From DASQUK01 sp963756425 (GTDB lineage: Bacteria; Actinomycetota; Acidimicrobiia; Acidimicrobiales; VFJN01), in assembly GCA_963756425.1 (NCBI GenBank), contig CAVWNW010000012.1, positions 430,921-494,920 on the forward strand: a stretch of DNA of 64,000 nucleotides, read 5' to 3'. Both the position numbers and the translations under genes were made by a program. Positions 41,931-50,775 of the stretch are shown one piece after another (the first letter of the stretch is position 1; every line of letters begins with the position of its first letter). The notes under the pieces are model-generated. The model was not told where the DNA came from, did not search any database, and was given only the letters and a program-made list of their open reading frames with translations.

Positions 41931-43172
41931 ATGCCGACGACCGGTCGCGGCCGTACCGTGCTGTCCGTGGCCACCACCGATCCCGCCCGTGTGACACGCG
42001 GCCGAGTGGGCCTGCGCCAGCTGTTCGCGCGGGGCTGGGACCTGCGGTGGTGGTCCGACGTCTTCCCGGCGCTGGTAGTGGCGCTCCTGCAGGTCGGCGG
42101 CACGGCCGCCGCCAGCCATCGCCAGCCCGAGCGCTGGTCGCTCAACGCCCTGGGTGTCGCGCTCCTGCTAGCGGGGCCGGTGGCACTGCTCGTGCGCCGT
42201 CGCTGGCCAGAGGTGTCCCTGGCTGTCGCGTTCTCGGCGGCGCTCGCGTACTGGCTGACCGACTACCCCCGGGGCCCGGCCGGCTTCCCGGCCCTGATCG
42301 TCGCACTCGTCAGTGCTGTGCTGGCCGGGCGCCGGGCGTTCGCCTGGGGCACGCTGGCGGTGGGGTACCTGGGGTTCACCGTGCTCCCGCCGCTGCTCAG
42401 CCAGGAGTCGTGGGACATGGGCCGGGCCCTGGGGCTCGCCGCATGGCTCCTGGTGCTGGGCACGGGGGCCGAGATCATCCGCAGCCGTCGCGAGCGGCGG
42501 GCTGAGCTGGCCCACGTCCAAGCCGAGGAGGCGCGCCGCCGCGCCAGCGAGGAGCGCCTGCTCATCGCCCGCGAGCTCCACGACGTCCTGGCCCACAACA
42601 TCTCGCTCATCAACGTGCAGGCCGGCGTCGCGCTCCACCTCCTGGACGAGCGGCCCGACCAGGCCCGGCCCGCCCTCGCCGCCATCAAGGACGCCAGCAA
42701 GGAGGCGCTCGGCGAGCTGCGCTCGGTGCTGGACGTCCTGCGGCGGAGCGGTGACGGGACGACCGCACCCCGCGCCCCGACCGCCGGCCTCCGCGACCTG
42801 CCGGGGCTCGTGGAGCGCACGCGCACCGCAGGAGTGGACGTGACGCTGGACGTCTCCGGAGAGGCCCGGCCGGTACCCGCCGGCGTCGACCTGGCGGCGT
42901 TCCGCATCGCGCAGGAGGCGCTGACCAACGTCGTCCGCCACGCCGACGCCGGCAGCGCGCGCGTGCGGCTCGACTACGGCGACGAGCACCTCACGGTGCA
43001 GGTCGACGACGACGGGGACCCGGGCGCGCCCGTGCCGTCTCGTGACGGCGGAGGGCGGGGAATCGCCGGCATGCGGGAACGAGTGCAGGCGCTCGACGGG
43101 GCGTTCGAGGCCGGCCCGCGACCCGGCCGCGGCTTCCGTGTGCGCGCCCGCTTCCCGATCGGGAATAGGTAG
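41931..43172 (+). CDS. Sensor histidine kinase (HisKA_3)
   Basis: 413 aa from ATG 41931; GTG 41958 or 41967 are alternative starts. An N-terminal membrane region of about five or six helices (residues 40-180) lacks a large extracellular loop, as in LiaS/DesK-like intramembrane sensors. The phosphoacceptor motif is ARELHDVLAHNISLINVQAG, and the ATPase domain has FRIAQEALTNVVRHADAGSA and GRGIAGMRERV. It is followed 3 bases later by its response regulator. It diverges from another kinase, with a shared operator between them. Confidence 0.93.
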   Translation: MPTTGRGRTVLSVATTDPARVTRGRVGLRQLFARGWDLRWWSDVFPALVVALLQVGGTAAASHRQPERWSLNALGVALLLAGPVALLVRRRWPEVSLAVAFSAALAYWLTDYPRGPAGFPALIVALVSAVLAGRRAFAWGTLAVGYLGFTVLPPLLSQESWDMGRALGLAAWLLVLGTGAEIIRSRRERRAELAHVQAEEARRRASEERLLIARELHDVLAHNISLINVQAGVALHLLDERPDQARPALAAIKDASKEALGELRSVLDVLRRSGDGTTAPRAPTAGLRDLPGLVERTRTAGVDVTLDVSGEARPVPAGVDLAAFRIAQEALTNVVRHADAGSARVRLDYGDEHLTVQVDDDGDPGAPVPSRDGGGRGIAGMRERVQALDGAFEAGPRPGRGFRVRARFPIGNR

Positions 43173-43175
43173 CCC

Positions 43176-43847
43176 GTGCCCTCCGTGATCCGCGTCGTGC
43201 TGGCCGACGACCAGGCCCTGGTCCGTGCCGGCTTCCGTGCCCTGCTAGATGCCCAGGACGACATCGAGGTCGTGGGCGAGGCCAGCGACGGCGACGATGC
43301 CGTCCGGCTCGTCCGCCGGCTCGCACCCGATGTGGTGCTCATGGACATTCGGATGCCCGGCACCGACGGCCTCGCCGCCACCCGGGCGATCGCCGGCGAC
43401 GAGCGGCTGTCGGGCGCCCGCATCATCATCCTCACGACGTTCGAGCTGGACGAGTACGTGTTCGAGGCCATCCGCTCCGGCGCCAGCGGCTTCCTGGTGA
43501 AGGACACCGAGCCCGTGGAGCTGTTGCGGGCGGTGCGGGCGGTGGCAGACGGTGACGCGCTGCTCTCCCCCAGCGTCACACGGCGGCTGATCGGCGAGTT
43601 CGCCAACAAGACCCGGGAGTCGCGGCCGGCCCCCACCCTCGACGTTCTCACCGAGCGGGAGCGGGAGGTGATGGCGCTGGTGGCCGAGGGCCTGACCAAC
43701 GACGAGATCGCCGAACGGCTCTACGTCAGCCCCATGACGGCCAAGACACACGTCAGCCGCGCCATGACCAAGCTCGGCGCCCGCGACCGGGCCCAGCTCG
43801 TGGTGTTCGCCTACGAGTCCGGCCTGGTCCGGCCGGCCGGGGCGTAG
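43176..43847 (+). CDS. NarL/LuxR-type response regulator
   Basis: 223 aa from GTG 43176. Receiver: ADDQ acidic pair, Asp in VVLMDIRMPG, Lys in GFLVKDTEP. Output: LTEREREVMALVAEGLTNDEIAERL, then TAKTHVSRAMTKL, a LuxR helix-turn-helix. It is paired with the kinase just upstream. The SHOCT-ABC exporter operon starts 264 bases downstream on the same strand, a common arrangement for envelope-stress modules where the regulator controls the exporter. Confidence 0.94.
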   Translation: MPSVIRVVLADDQALVRAGFRALLDAQDDIEVVGEASDGDDAVRLVRRLAPDVVLMDIRMPGTDGLAATRAIAGDERLSGARIIILTTFELDEYVFEAIRSGASGFLVKDTEPVELLRAVRAVADGDALLSPSVTRRLIGEFANKTRESRPAPTLDVLTEREREVMALVAEGLTNDEIAERLYVSPMTAKTHVSRAMTKLGARDRAQLVVFAYESGLVRPAGA

Positions 43848-43888
43848 GTGCCGGCAGTGCCGCTCCCACCCCGGATCCACATAGTCCC

Positions 43889-43982
43889 GAGGTCATAGGT
43901 TCCGCCGACCGGAGGGCGAGGTCATGGGTTCCGGAATCGGAACCCATTGCCTCGGCCCCGGCAGGCCGGAACCCATTGCCTC
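43889..43982. repeat. 94-bp nested palindromic element, copy 2
   Basis: Half-sites: GAGGTCATAGGTTCC (43889-43903), GAGGTCATGGGTTCCGG (43918-43934), TCGGAACCCATTGCCTC (43937-43953) and GGAACCCATTGCCTC (43968-43982), symmetric about 43935.5. Geometry is identical to copy 1 at 9070-9163. The inner left arm is identical in all 17 bases. The rest of 43848-44110 is GC-rich and holds an imperfect stem (GGGGGGTAG / CTACCACCCC, about 44010-44045); no gene is seen. Confidence 0.85.
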
Positions 43983-44110
43983 GCCATCGCCTGCGCCCGG
44001 TGCGGCTGGCTGGGGGGTAGGCCGCGGCGGTGCCGCTACCACCCCGGGAGTAGGCCAGAAGCCTCCCGCCGGGCGACGCCCTCGAGGGCTTCCGGCCGGA
44101 CGATGGATGC

Positions 44111-44362
44111 ATGTTGACATCCATCATTGCCACCCACGGGGGCAACGGCTGGGGCGACGGTCCCGGGCCGTGGTTCCTCCTCTTCCCCCTGTTCTGGCTC
44201 ACAGTCCTGGTGCTCGCCATCGTCTGGTTCCGCCGGCGCGGCCCCTTCTGGCGCCAGCCGTCCACGGGCCGGTCGGTGCTCGACGAGCGCTATGCCCGCG
44301 GCGAGATCTCGGCCGACGAATACCGGGAGCGACTCGAGGTCCTGAAGGAGGACCGGCGATGA
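44111..44362 (+). CDS. SHOCT-domain small membrane protein
   Basis: 83 aa. One transmembrane helix (FLLFPLFWLTVLVLAIVWF) is followed by a C-terminal SHOCT motif (LDERYARGEISADEYRERLEVLK). SHOCT segments are short oligomerisation or membrane-associated tails, often beside ABC exporters and two-component systems. The stop overlaps the ATPase start (ATGA), so it is the first gene of the second exporter operon. Confidence 0.88.
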   Translation: MLTSIIATHGGNGWGDGPGPWFLLFPLFWLTVLVLAIVWFRRRGPFWRQPSTGRSVLDERYARGEISADEYRERLEVLKEDRR

Positions 44363-45111
44363 GCCCCGCAGCCACTCTCCAGCGCGCGGACGTGGCCGCC
44401 CGGGCCGTCGAGGCCACCAAGGTCTACGGCTCGGGCGACACCGCCGTGGTCGCCCTCGACGAGGTGACGGTGGAGTTCCCGACCGGGCGCTTCACTGCGA
44501 TCATGGGCCCCTCGGGCTCGGGCAAGTCGACCCTCATGCACGTCGTCGCCGGCCTGGACACGCTCACGGAGGGCCACGTCTACATCGGCGACGTCGAGCT
44601 GGGCACGCTGTCCGACAAGGAGCTCACGCTCCTGCGGCGAACCCAGGTCGGCTTCGTGTTCCAGGCGTTCAACCTGGTGCCGACGCTCACCGCCCGCGAG
44701 AACGTCGTGCTGCCGCTCAGCCTGGCCGGGGCCAAGCCCGACGGTCGCTGGGTCGATGAAGTCATCGACACCGTCGGCCTCCGCGATCGGCTGACGCACC
44801 GCCCGTCCGAGCTGTCCGGCGGCCAGCAGCAGCGGGTCGCGGTGGCCCGTGCCCTGGCCAGCCGGCCCCGGATCGTGTTCGCCGACGAGCCCACGGGCAA
44901 CGTCGACTCCCGCACCGGCGGCGAGATCCTCGGCTTCCTGCGCCGGGCTGTCGACGAGATGGGCCAGACCATCGTCATGGTCACCCACGACCCGGTGGCC
45001 GCGTCATACGCGGACCGGGCGTTGTTCCTGGCCGACGGCCGGATCGTCGGTCAGCTCGACGACCCGACACCGCCGGCCGTCCTCGACCGCATCAAGGAAC
45101 TGGGAGGCTGA
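44359..45111 (+). CDS. MacB/LolD-type ABC exporter ATPase (copy 2)
   Basis: 250 aa. Walker A GPSGSGKST, Q-loop QAFNLVP, signature LSGGQQQRVAVARAL, Walker B IVFADEPTGNVDS and the H-loop MVTHD are complete. Between the Q-loop and the signature it reads LPLSLAGAKPDGRWVDEVIDTVGL, without the Arg-rich insertion of copy 1, which makes it the reference for the uninterrupted form. It overlaps the SHOCT gene stop and is followed, after a 95-base hairpin-bearing gap, by its permease. Paralogous to the ATPase at 32891. Confidence 0.95.
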   Translation: MSPAATLQRADVAARAVEATKVYGSGDTAVVALDEVTVEFPTGRFTAIMGPSGSGKSTLMHVVAGLDTLTEGHVYIGDVELGTLSDKELTLLRRTQVGFVFQAFNLVPTLTARENVVLPLSLAGAKPDGRWVDEVIDTVGLRDRLTHRPSELSGGQQQRVAVARALASRPRIVFADEPTGNVDSRTGGEILGFLRRAVDEMGQTIVMVTHDPVAASYADRALFLADGRIVGQLDDPTPPAVLDRIKELGG

Positions 45112-45206
45112 AGTGCGAGCGAAGCGAGTGCTGCAGGCCGACGGCGCGAGCGCCAGCTCGCCCGGCGGCGATGGGTGTGGGGCGCAGCCCCACAGGAGGT
45201 ACTGAC
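45112..45206 (+). promoter_or_regulatory. Intercistronic leader with hairpins in front of permease 2
   Basis: The 95-base gap holds GCGAGC-GCCA-GCTCGC (45146-45161) and TGTGGGGC-GCA-GCCCCACA (45176-45194). The second stem ends at the first base of the AGGAGG ribosome-binding site (45194-45199). The sister operon has only 5 bases between ATPase and permease. It may limit permease translation or protect the mRNA; this is inferred. Confidence 0.55.
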
Positions 45207-47750
45207 GTGCTGTCACTCACCGTCAAGGAGATGCGGGGCCACGGGCGGCGCCTCGTCGGCACGGCCTTGGCCGTGTTCCTCGGCGTCGCCTTCCTGGCCG
45301 GCACGCTGGTCCTGGGCGACACCCTGCGCAACAACTTCGACAACCTGTTCGCCGACGTGAACGCCGGCACCGACGTCGTCGTGCGCAACGGCACCGACCT
45401 CGGCATCGAGGCCGACGAACCTCGGGGCCTGATCGACCGGTCGTTGGTCGACCGGGTCGCCGCCGTCGACGGAGTAGCGGCGGCCGAGCCACAGATCCAG
45501 GGGCTCGGTCAGCTGCTTGGCGCCGACGGCGACGCCGTGGGCGGCGGCGGGCCGCCGCAGCTCGCCGGCAGCTGGACGACCGACGAGGAGCTCAACCCCT
45601 ACCGCCTGGTCGAGGGCCGGGCCCCCGAGGCCGACGACGAGGTGGTGGTCAATCGTGGCGCCGCCGACGACGGCAACCTGCAGATCGGCGACCACACCAC
45701 CGTGCTCACCCCCGAGCCGGTCGACGTGACCATCGTGGGCATCTCGACCTTCGGGGACCAGGACGGGCTCGGCGGCGTGACGTTCACCGCCTTCAGCCTC
45801 GAGGGTGCGATGGACCACGTCACCAAGAATCCCGACGGCGTCTCGACCATCGCCGTGCGGGCCGACGACGGCACGTCGCAGGACGAGCTGGTGTCGCGCA
45901 TCGACGACGTGTTGCCCAACGGGGCGGAGGCGGTCTCCGGCTCGAGCGTGTCGACAGAGAACGCCGACGACATCAACGAGCTGTTCCTCGACATGCTGAC
46001 GACCTTCCTGACCGTGTTCGCCGGCATCGCCCTGCTGGTCGCCACGTTCAGCATCTACAACACGTTCTCGATCATCGTCGCCCAGCGCACCCGCTCCGCC
46101 GCCCTGCTGCGGGCCATCGGGGCGTCGCGCCGCCAGGTGCTGGTCTCGGTCGTGATCGAGGCCGCGGTCGTGGGCGTGATCGCGTCGCTGGCCGGCCTGG
46201 CCGGCGGGATCGCCGTGGCCGGGCTGCTCAAGGGCCTGTTCGACGCGGCCGGCTTCGCCCTCCCAGCCGGGGGCGTCGTCGTGACCGGCGGCACCGTCAT
46301 CGTCTCGGTGGTGGTCGGGGTGGTCGTGACGCTGCTCGCCGGGATCCTGCCCGCAGTGCGGGCATCGCGGGTGCCGCCGCTGGCGGCGCTGCGCGACGTC
46401 GCCGTGGAGCGGACGTCGCCGTCGGCCCCCCGCGTCGTGGCCGGCGCGATCCTCACCGGCCTCGGCGTCGCCACCACCGCGGCGACGGCACTGTCGAACG
46501 ACCCGTCGTTGGCGATCGTCGGCCTGGGGGCCGTGATCACGCTCATCGGCGCCGTCGTGCTCGGGCCCGTCGTGGCCCGCCCCGTCGCCGGGGTCCTGGG
46601 CGCACCGTTCGCTCGCTTGCGGGGGTTGCCCGGCTCGCTGGCCCGGCAGAACGCCATCCGCAACCCGCGGCGCACTGCGGCGACGGCGTCGGCGCTCATG
46701 GTCGGCGTGGGCATCGTCACACTGTTCACCGTGTTCGCCGCGTCCCTGAAGGAGTCGACCGCGGCCACCATCGACCGGTCGTTCGCCGGCGATCTGGTGG
46801 TCTCGAGCGGACCGTTCGGTGGCAGCCTCAGCCCCGAGCTGGCGGCCGGCGTCGGGGACCTCCCCGAGGTCGACAGCGCCGTCGGCATCGGTCGGGGCTT
46901 CGCCTCGATCGACGGCGACACCAAGCAGCTGACGGTTGCGGACCCGGCCGCCCTGGCCGGCGCCGTCGACGTCGGCGTCACGTCGGGCTCGGTGGCGGAC
47001 ATGACCGCCGACGAGATCGCCATCTCGGACGCCACTGCCGACGCCAACGGCTGGGCGCCCGGCGACACGCTGCGGGTGACGTTCGCGGACGGCGCCAGCA
47101 CCAACCTGGCGGTGGCGGCCACCTACGACGTGTCCGACATCGTCGGCGGCTACGTGCTCCCGTCCGAGACCTACGCCCCCCACACCCGGCAGCCCGTCGA
47201 CTCCACGGTGGTGATCGACCTGGCCGACGGCACCTCGCTGGCAGACGGGAAGGCGGCCGTCGAGCGGGTCGCAGCCAACTACGGCAGCCCCGACGTCGAG
47301 GACCGCGACGAGTTCGCCGCCACCATGTCGGCGGGGGCCGACATGTTCCTGACGATCATCTACGCCCTGCTGGCGCTCGCGATCCTCATCGCCCTCATGG
47401 GCATCGCCAACACGCTGTCGCTGTCGGTCCACGAGCGCACCCGAGAGCTGGGTCTGCTCCGTGCGGTCGGCCAGACCCGGGGCCAGATGCGGTCGATGGT
47501 GCGGTGGGAGTCGGTGATCGTGGCCACGTTCGGCGTGGTCGGTGGCGTCGGCCTCGGCGTATTCCTCGGCTGGGCGCTGGTCGAGGCCGCAGGCAACACC
47601 CCAGGCTCGGTCATCAGCGAGTTCGTGCTGCCGGTCGCCCGCCTGGCGATCGTGGTGGTCGTCGGCGCCATCGCCGGCGTGCTGGCCGGGCTGCGCCCGG
47701 CGCGGCGGGCGGCCCGCCTCGACGTGCTCGGGGCGATCGCCACCGAGTAG
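45207..47750 (+). CDS. MacB/FtsX-type ABC exporter permease (copy 2)
   Basis: 847 aa from GTG 45207 with a strong AGGAGG. The layout equals copy 1: an N-terminal helix (LVGTALAVFLGVAFLAGTLVLG), a periplasmic MacB-like domain, a first FtsX unit (FSIYNTFSIIVAQRTRSAALLRAIGASRRQV), a second periplasmic domain, and a last FtsX unit (MGIANTLSLSVHERTRELGLLRAVGQTRGQM). It ends in AARLDVLGAIATE. It forms an operon with SHOCT and ATPase genes, downstream of a two-component system. The exported substrate is unknown, with lipids or antimicrobial peptides typical for the family. Confidence 0.94.
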   Translation: MLSLTVKEMRGHGRRLVGTALAVFLGVAFLAGTLVLGDTLRNNFDNLFADVNAGTDVVVRNGTDLGIEADEPRGLIDRSLVDRVAAVDGVAAAEPQIQGLGQLLGADGDAVGGGGPPQLAGSWTTDEELNPYRLVEGRAPEADDEVVVNRGAADDGNLQIGDHTTVLTPEPVDVTIVGISTFGDQDGLGGVTFTAFSLEGAMDHVTKNPDGVSTIAVRADDGTSQDELVSRIDDVLPNGAEAVSGSSVSTENADDINELFLDMLTTFLTVFAGIALLVATFSIYNTFSIIVAQRTRSAALLRAIGASRRQVLVSVVIEAAVVGVIASLAGLAGGIAVAGLLKGLFDAAGFALPAGGVVVTGGTVIVSVVVGVVVTLLAGILPAVRASRVPPLAALRDVAVERTSPSAPRVVAGAILTGLGVATTAATALSNDPSLAIVGLGAVITLIGAVVLGPVVARPVAGVLGAPFARLRGLPGSLARQNAIRNPRRTAATASALMVGVGIVTLFTVFAASLKESTAATIDRSFAGDLVVSSGPFGGSLSPELAAGVGDLPEVDSAVGIGRGFASIDGDTKQLTVADPAALAGAVDVGVTSGSVADMTADEIAISDATADANGWAPGDTLRVTFADGASTNLAVAATYDVSDIVGGYVLPSETYAPHTRQPVDSTVVIDLADGTSLADGKAAVERVAANYGSPDVEDRDEFAATMSAGADMFLTIIYALLALAILIALMGIANTLSLSVHERTRELGLLRAVGQTRGQMRSMVRWESVIVATFGVVGGVGLGVFLGWALVEAAGNTPGSVISEFVLPVARLAIVVVVGAIAGVLAGLRPARRAARLDVLGAIATE

Positions 47751-47767
47751 CCGCCCCCTAGCGGCGC

Positions 47768-47814
47768 AACTGGTTGTGGCTGTGCGGCGTATGTCCGCAC
47801 AGCTACAACCGGTT
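47768..47814. terminator. Bidirectional terminator-like hairpin
   Basis: AACTGGTTGTGGCTGTGCGG (47768-47787) pairs with the segment 47795-47814 in 18 of 20 positions, the two others being G-T wobble on one strand; the loop is 7 bases. It sits between the convergent permease 2 and folP2 genes. It shares the TGTGC/GCACA core of the hairpin at 3295-3327. Confidence 0.7.
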
Positions 47815-47823
47815 CGCGTGGGC

Positions 47824-48717
47824 TCAGCGCTCCCAGCGCAGGTCCTCGGCCAGACGGGCGTCGGCGGGCAGCTCCGCCCGTCCGTCCAGAACGGCCGCCA
47901 CCGCCAGGAAGTCGCGGACGGCGCCGACGTCGTGGACCCGCAGGATCGTCCCCGGCCTGGCCAGTGCCCCGACGGCCGCCAGCGTGCCGGCCAGCCGGGC
48001 CCGCGGTGGCCGCCCGGTGATGGCGCCGACGAAGTCCTTGCGGGACAGCGCCAGCAGCACCGGACGGCCGAGTGCCCGCACCTTGTCGATCCCGCGCAGC
48101 ACCTCGACGGTCTGGGCCGGGGTCTTGGCGAAGTCGGGCCCCGGATCGAGGACGATCCCCTCCGGCTCCATGCCCCGAGTCACCGCGGCGTCGATGCGCC
48201 CGCGCAGGAAGCCGACCACGTCGGCGGTCACGTCGTCGTAGAGGTCGGGGTCGAGCACCTTGTGCTTGGGCAGCGCCCGCGTGTGCATGATCACCAGCCC
48301 CGCCCCCACGGATCCGCACAACTTGGCAACCTCGGGATGGAGGAGCCCGCTGACGTCGTTGACCAGCGCCGCGCCCGCGGCCAGTGCGGCCTCGACCACC
48401 GCCGGCCGGTAGGTGTCCACCGAGACGACCAGCCCCGGACCGGCCGCCAGGATCCCCTCGACGACGGGCACCACGCGGGCCAGCTCCTCCTCGACTGCGA
48501 CCTCGGGCACGCCGGTGATGCCCGACTGGCCGCCAACGTCGATGATCGTCGCCCCTTGCTCGGCCAGCTCGAGCGCAAGCTCGACCCTGGCCTCGGTGGT
48601 GGGGTGGAGCCCGCCGTCGGAGAACGAGTCCGGCGTGGCGTTGACGATCCCCATGAGCGCCGGCTCCGTCAGGTCGACGGCCCGCCCCCGCACGACCAGC
48701 GGCGGAGGCGCGCCCAT
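47824..48717 (-). CDS. folP2: Dihydropteroate synthase-family protein (FolP2-like)
   Basis: 297 aa TIM barrel. It has GIVNATPDSFSDGG (pterin-loop region), ATIIDVGGQSG (usually DVGGESTRPG), SVDTYRPAVV, NDVSGL, and LALSRKDFVG. Substitutions in the second loop (DVGGQSGITG) and IMHTRALP in place of the usual MHMRG-type stretch fit the FolP2 branch, which in mycobacteria lacks DHPS activity in vitro. The gene starts 4 bases after gpgS, as Rv1207-Rv1208 are paired in Mycobacterium tuberculosis. So a true folP is probably elsewhere. Function may be linked to methylglucose-lipopolysaccharide synthesis. Confidence 0.9.
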   Translation of the reverse strand: MGAPPPLVVRGRAVDLTEPALMGIVNATPDSFSDGGLHPTTEARVELALELAEQGATIIDVGGQSGITGVPEVAVEEELARVVPVVEGILAAGPGLVVSVDTYRPAVVEAALAAGAALVNDVSGLLHPEVAKLCGSVGAGLVIMHTRALPKHKVLDPDLYDDVTADVVGFLRGRIDAAVTRGMEPEGIVLDPGPDFAKTPAQTVEVLRGIDKVRALGRPVLLALSRKDFVGAITGRPPRARLAGTLAAVGALARPGTILRVHDVGAVRDFLAVAAVLDGRAELPADARLAEDLRWER

Positions 48718-48721
48718 CTGT

Positions 48722-49654
48722 TCAGGCTAGCGACGGTGGGACTTCGGGCCCGGGGCCCGGCCCCCGCGACCGGAGGGTGGCGATGGGCGGGAGCTCGCCG
48801 AACGTCCGCACCAGCGGGGGCAACCCGGGGCGCACCAGCGTGGCCGGGTTGGCTGCAGGTACGCCGGCGCGGTCGAGCACCGTCTGCAGCACACCAAGCG
48901 CCTGGGGGCCGAGCTGGTCGAGGTCGCGGTGGCGGTGGCGGCGGGTGCCGAGGTCCACCTGAACGATGGCGTCTGTGCCCACGGCCCGGGCGACGTCGAT
49001 GAGCAGCCCGATGTCGACGCCGTAGCCCCGGACGAACGGAAGGCGCTCGAGCAGCTCCCGGCGCCCCCCGAACTCACCCGACAGCGGCTGCACGATCGTC
49101 GACAGCTGAGGGAACAGGGTGGCCAGGGCGGGCCGCGCCGTGAGCTCGGTGGTCCTTCCGCCCCCCAATGAGCCGGTCCGCGGACGCTCGTAGTAGCCCT
49201 TGACGAAGGCCACGTTGGGATCGGTGATCAGGGGACCGAGCAGTCCGCTGACGAAGCGGGTGCCGAAGTCGGTGATGTCGGCGTCGCACCAGATGACGAT
49301 GTCGCCGATCGAGGCGTACAGCGAGCGCCAAAGCGCCTCGCCCTTGCCGGGGCCGCCTGCGACGTCGGCCAGCACCTCGGCGGCGTCGACCACCCGGGCC
49401 CCGGCGTGGGCCGCGGCCTTGCCGGTGTCGTCGCTGGAGTGGTCGTCGACCACGACGACCTCGTCGACGAGGCACAGCCGGCCCCCCAGGAACCGCCGCA
49501 CCTTGGTGACGACGTCGCCGATGGTCGCGGCCTCGTCGTGGGCCGGGATGCAGACCGACACGAGCCGGTCGCCCTTGGCTGCGACGAGGTCGCGGAGCGG
49601 AAAATCGCGGTAGTGCCGGGACACGATCGGGGGGTCGGATCGACGGGCGGTCAT
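48722..49654 (-). CDS. gpgS: Glucosyl-3-phosphoglycerate synthase
   Basis: 310 aa GT-A glycosyltransferase. SVCIPAHDEAATIGDVV and VVDDHSSDDTGKAA bind the nucleotide sugar. GPGKGEALWRSLYASIGDIVIWCDADITDF includes the DxD motif, and RTTELTARPALATLFPQLSTIVQPLSGEFGG and RGYGVDIGLLIDVARAVG are GpgS-specific. It makes glucosyl-3-phosphoglycerate, the first step of methylglucose lipopolysaccharide and glucosylglycerate synthesis. It is coupled with folP2, as in mycobacteria. Confidence 0.93.
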   Translation of the reverse strand: MTARRSDPPIVSRHYRDFPLRDLVAAKGDRLVSVCIPAHDEAATIGDVVTKVRRFLGGRLCLVDEVVVVDDHSSDDTGKAAAHAGARVVDAAEVLADVAGGPGKGEALWRSLYASIGDIVIWCDADITDFGTRFVSGLLGPLITDPNVAFVKGYYERPRTGSLGGGRTTELTARPALATLFPQLSTIVQPLSGEFGGRRELLERLPFVRGYGVDIGLLIDVARAVGTDAIVQVDLGTRRHRHRDLDQLGPQALGVLQTVLDRAGVPAANPATLVRPGLPPLVRTFGELPPIATLRSRGPGPGPEVPPSLA

Positions 49655-49777
49655 CGCTGCTTGGGATGCACTGGAGAGCCACGCGACCCTATCCGTGGCC
49701 GCGCCGCACCCGTCCGGCGGGCGTGGCCGAATTCGTCAGTGATTCGTCCTTGCTGCCGCCCGGCGGACGGACCCACG

Positions 49778-50752
49778 ATGGGCACCGTGGTTCTCCGCTC
49801 CCGGTCCGTGATCGTCGTCGCGTTCCCTGACGTCCAGGCCCTCGACGTCGTCGGCCCGCTCGAGGTGTTCGCGATGGCCAACCGCTACGGCGCCGACCCG
49901 GCCTACGCCACTGCGCTCGTATCGGGGTCGGGCCAGCCGGTCACGACCTCGTCGGGGCTCTCGCTCGGCACCGAACGGGCCTCCCGCCGCGGGCCCATCG
50001 ACACGCTCCTGGTCGCCGGCGGCACCGGCACCGCCGCCGCGATGGCCGACGACCGGCTCATCGCCTGGCTGAGGGCCGCGGCGGCCAGCGCCCGCCGGGT
50101 CACCTCGGTGTGCAGCGGCGCGTTCCTGCTGGCGCAGGCCGGCCTGCTCGACGGCCGACGCGTGACCACCCATTGGTCCGCGTGCGACACGCTCGCACGC
50201 CTCTTCCCGGCCGTGCAGGTCGACGCCGACCCCATCTACGTGCGCGACGGCGACGTGTGGACGTCGGCCGGCGTCACCGCCGGGATGGACCTGGCACTGG
50301 CCCTCGTCGAGCACGACCACGGGGGCGAGCTGGCGCTCGCCGTGGCCCGCCAGCTGGTGCTGTTCACGCATCGACCGGGTGGGCAGTCCCAGTTCAGTGC
50401 CCAGTTGGCGGTCCGGCGAGCCGAGCGTGAGCCGCTCCGCGACGCGTTGGCGTTCGTGGCCGAGCATCCCGAGGCGGACCTGTCGGTGCCGGCGCTGGCT
50501 CGGCGGGCGGCGATGAGCGTCCGCACGTTCGCCCGGGCCTTCAGCAACGAGGTCGGCACCACCCCCGCGGTGTTCGTGCAGCGGTCGCGGGTCGAGGCAG
50601 CCCGCCGACTGCTCGAGACGACCGACCGCACGGTGGACGACATCGCCCGAGCCTGCGGCTTCGGCACCGTCGAGACCATGCACCGCGCCTTCCAGCGCGT
50701 GGTGCGCACGACCCCCGGGCAGTACCGGCGGCTGTTCGCCGTCCCGGCCTGA
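49778..50752 (+). CDS. GlxA-family regulator (DJ-1/PfpI domain plus AraC helix-turn-helix)
   Basis: 324 aa. Residues about 8-180 are a DJ-1/PfpI-like domain with the nucleophile-elbow sequence SVCSGAFLLAQAGLLDGRRVTTHW. Residues about 220-320 are an AraC-type DNA-binding domain (MSVRTFARAFSNEVGTTPAVFVQRSRVEAARRLLE, then IARACGFGTVETMHRAF). ATG 49778 was chosen over longer starts lying in the divergent gpgS frame. It is followed 23 bases later by a single DJ-1 protein, which it may regulate. Confidence 0.93.
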   Translation: MGTVVLRSRSVIVVAFPDVQALDVVGPLEVFAMANRYGADPAYATALVSGSGQPVTTSSGLSLGTERASRRGPIDTLLVAGGTGTAAAMADDRLIAWLRAAAASARRVTSVCSGAFLLAQAGLLDGRRVTTHWSACDTLARLFPAVQVDADPIYVRDGDVWTSAGVTAGMDLALALVEHDHGGELALAVARQLVLFTHRPGGQSQFSAQLAVRRAEREPLRDALAFVAEHPEADLSVPALARRAAMSVRTFARAFSNEVGTTPAVFVQRSRVEAARRLLETTDRTVDDIARACGFGTVETMHRAFQRVVRTTPGQYRRLFAVPA

Positions 50753-50775
50753 CCGCCCATAGGAGGCAGGACCCC

